Of a DNA stretch of 6,511 bases, positions 5,295 to 6,511 are shown piece by piece. Every line of letters starts with the position of its first letter. Positions within the stretch are counted from its first letter, which is position 1. Both the position numbers and the translations under genes were made by a program. This DNA comes from Planctomycetota bacterium (GTDB lineage Bacteria > Planctomycetota > MHYJ01 > JACQXL01 > JAVHLO01). The notes under the pieces are model-generated. The model was not told where the DNA came from. It was given only the letters and a program-made list of their open reading frames with translations, and ran no database searches. The DNA is taken from contig JAVHLO010000197.1 of NCBI GenBank assembly GCA_031082105.1, positions 1-6,511 of the forward strand, read 5' to 3'.

Positions 5295-6511
5295 CAATGG
5301 ACGGACCTCGGCGGCGGTGACCACGGAGGCGCGAACTGGACCCCGGCGAACGGGACCGTGATATCAGGCGTCCATACCAATGTTGGCACATTCACCGTCG
5401 CCGGAGGCACGAGCGTGTATGTTGCCGCATACGGCAACGCTTCGGCGGCGACACCCGGCTCCGTCGAGGTGCGCGCGGTCACGATCAACATCGTCGGCAC
5501 GCTTGACGCCCTGGGTCGCGGCTTCGGGGGCGGCGGCGGTGGTTCGAACGATCAGAGCAACACGCCCGGCGGTTTCGGAGGAGCCGGCGGAAGTGGCGGT
5601 ACTGGTGGCGCCGGCTACTGGGGTTGGTACGTGATCCAGTATGGGGGTGGCGGCGGCGGCGGTGGGCCGGACGGGGTCGGGGGAGCATCTTCAGGCGGTA
5701 CGCCGGGCAACCCGGGCACAGTTGCTGCCGGAGGAACTGGTGGAACCGGTCAAGGCGGCAATCCTGGCGGACCGGGAGGCACGGGCTATGGCGGCGGCGG
5801 TGGCGGCGGCGGCGGTTATTCTGCTGCCGGTGGCGGGGGCGGCGGCGGTGGAACAGGCGGGGTGAATGCGCCAAGCAACACGGGCGGCGCGGGTGGCGGT
5901 AGTTATCCGGGAGCTGGTGGAGCAGGTACGTCAGACGGGACTGCCAACAACGGCGGCAACGGAGGATACGCCGTGGTTGGCGGCAATGGCGATACTTCCA
6001 CAGACACTTCACTGAACATGGGAAGCGGCGGGAGCTCCAGTAACGGCAGCTTCGGTGGCGGCGCAGGGGGCGGAGGTGCAGGCGGCGGTGCGATCTACCT
6101 CAAGGCCACCGGAAACATCGTGGTCTCAGGCACGATAACCGGTACCGGTGCAGGCGGCGGCCAGCACGGTTCACCGACCTTCAGCGGCTACTACGGCGGT
6201 GGCGGAGCGGGCGGCGGCCTGTTGCTCTGGGCAAGCGGCTCGGTCTCAGGAGCCGGCTCAATCGACCTTCGTGGCTACAATCTCAACAGCATCACCACGG
6301 TCAACGGCGGGACGGTGAAGATCTTCGACTCAGATGGGGTGTCTGGTCTGTCCGGCTCGGTGCTGACGGGAAGAACCTACGTTGCGTCATCAGGTGGCGG
6401 GGGACCGAGTTGGACATTCAACAACACCGCAACCGGCCAAAATGGCTCAATTCAAGTCTGGGTAGCCCCGTCTACAGCGACGTACCAAATCGAGGCGTGG
6501 GGGGCCCAAGG
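5217..6511 (+). CDS. Exported glycine-rich surface protein (3' partial)
   Basis: An ATG at 5217 with GGAG 8 bases upstream opens a frame that runs without a stop to the window edge (431 complete codons). Residues 1-26 form a signal peptide: Lys5, a hydrophobic stretch from about residue 7 to 19, and a likely cut after Ala-Trp-Gly26. A leader region follows (about 27-100, with THT-like and VYVAAYG beta strands). Residues 102-292 are a glycine-rich core with runs of 8, 9 and 8 glycines (143-150, 192-200, 205-212). Three GxIxxxG segments, GTLDALG (94-100), GTITGTG (305-311) and GSIDLRG (347-353), flank the core and suggest beta-solenoid rungs. From about residue 398 a second module begins with SWTFNN and reaches YQIEAWGAQG at the edge, the usual opening of a glycine-rich domain of the ALK/LTK type. 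The protein is probably secreted or surface-bound beside the upstream fibre-like protein. Its biochemical role is unknown; the C terminus and any anchor lie outside the window. Confidence 0.88.
   Translation, partial: MNAGKGFCGLVALIVLWFVSPGVAWGQWTDLGGGDHGGANWTPANGTVISGVHTNVGTFTVAGGTSVYVAAYGNASAATPGSVEVRAVTINIVGTLDALGRGFGGGGGGSNDQSNTPGGFGGAGGSGGTGGAGYWGWYVIQYGGGGGGGGPDGVGGASSGGTPGNPGTVAAGGTGGTGQGGNPGGPGGTGYGGGGGGGGGYSAAGGGGGGGGTGGVNAPSNTGGAGGGSYPGAGGAGTSDGTANNGGNGGYAVVGGNGDTSTDTSLNMGSGGSSSNGSFGGGAGGGGAGGGAIYLKATGNIVVSGTITGTGAGGGQHGSPTFSGYYGGGGAGGGLLLWASGSVSGAGSIDLRGYNLNSITTVNGGTVKIFDSDGVSGLSGSVLTGRTYVASSGGGGPSWTFNNTATGQNGSIQVWVAPSTATYQIEAWGAQ
5520..6092 (+). repeat. Low-complexity glycine-rich core
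   Basis: Residues 102-292 of the second gene are about half glycine, with the rest mostly A, S, T, N, P and Y in GG(A/S/T/N)GG steps such as GGFGGAGGSGGTGGAG. Glycine runs of 8, 9 and 8 lie at 5643-5666, 5790-5816 and 5829-5852. The codons mix GGC, GGT, GGA and GGG, so the DNA is an imperfect GGN repeat rather than a clean trinucleotide tract. The + strand is strongly G-rich over C here. Such stretches are known to form polyglycine II helices or flexible coils in extracellular proteins; which applies here is open. Confidence 0.85.
6408..6511 (+). other. Start of a second glycine-rich domain (ALK/LTK-type), cut by the window edge
   Basis: Residues from about 398 read SWTFNNTATGQNGSIQVWVA then PSTATYQIEAWGAQG. 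The phrase 'WTF....G..Q.W.VP....Y.IEAWGAQGG' is the characteristic opening of the glycine-rich domain found in bacterial secreted proteins and in the animal ALK/LTK receptors. The rest would be expected just downstream as GG-rich sequence with GxGG steps. Only the first strands are visible. Confidence 0.65.

Noticed and set aside
4435..5391. Minus-strand open frame of 318 codons spanning the end of the first gene and the start of the second
   Set aside because: It lies antisense to two well-supported genes, is rich in R, H and P as expected for a GC-rich shadow frame, has no recognisable domain and crosses the intergenic gap without its own signals.
5485..6012. Minus-strand open frame of 175 codons opposite the glycine core
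   Set aside because: It is the complement of GGN codons and reads as R-, H- and P-rich low complexity; the sense frame has a signal peptide and ribosome binding site.

Overview
The window is a GC-rich (roughly 60-65% G+C by eye) piece of bacterial DNA, tightly coding on the + strand. It holds two adjacent genes, both cut by the window edges, and both appear to encode very large, repetitive, exported surface or secreted proteins. No housekeeping gene, RNA gene, transposase or CRISPR array is visible. Taxonomy cannot be fixed. The combination of a GC-rich genome, a 'LYLEV.V.GE.LSPR..L.S..YALNAD.LDG' N-terminal module, repeated 'GxVGIGTxSPxxxLHV' units and glycine-rich exported proteins is something I associate with environmental, mostly uncultured bacteria (Omnitrophota, Elusimicrobiota, Hydrogenedentes, Planctomycetota-like and deltaproteobacterial lineages). 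That placement is inference.

Region 1 (1-5178) is one uninterrupted reading frame, open at the left edge, giving 1725 visible residues. In order it holds: the tail of an N-terminal domain ending in NADALDG; a second NADLLDG; a long shaft with eleven degenerate GIGTxSP units at irregular spacing; two tail-fibre-like linker motifs ('TYTLP.AGG' and 'TYTIPDAGAN...LTNKTL...YGGTGQ'); a third NADYLDGQHGSYY motif; a region resembling the pyocin/tail-fibre knob; and a distinct C-terminal globular module of about 195 residues. It looks like a phage-tail-fibre-style architecture used by a cellular surface protein.

Region 2 (5179-5216) is a 38-base gap with a Shine-Dalgarno-like GGAG and no recognisable terminator, so the two genes are probably co-transcribed.

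Region 3 (5217-6511) is a second gene, open at the right edge, with 431 complete codons visible. It has a clear signal peptide, a short leader region, a glycine-rich core of about 190 residues with runs of 8-9 glycines, beta-solenoid-like 'VSGTITGTG' strands, and the start of what looks like a second glycine-rich module ('YQIEAWGAQG') at the window edge.

The likely picture is a cell-surface or extracellular adhesin or appendage locus: a long trimeric-fibre-like protein beside a polyglycine-rich partner. The functional link between the two is inference from adjacency, strand and export signals only.
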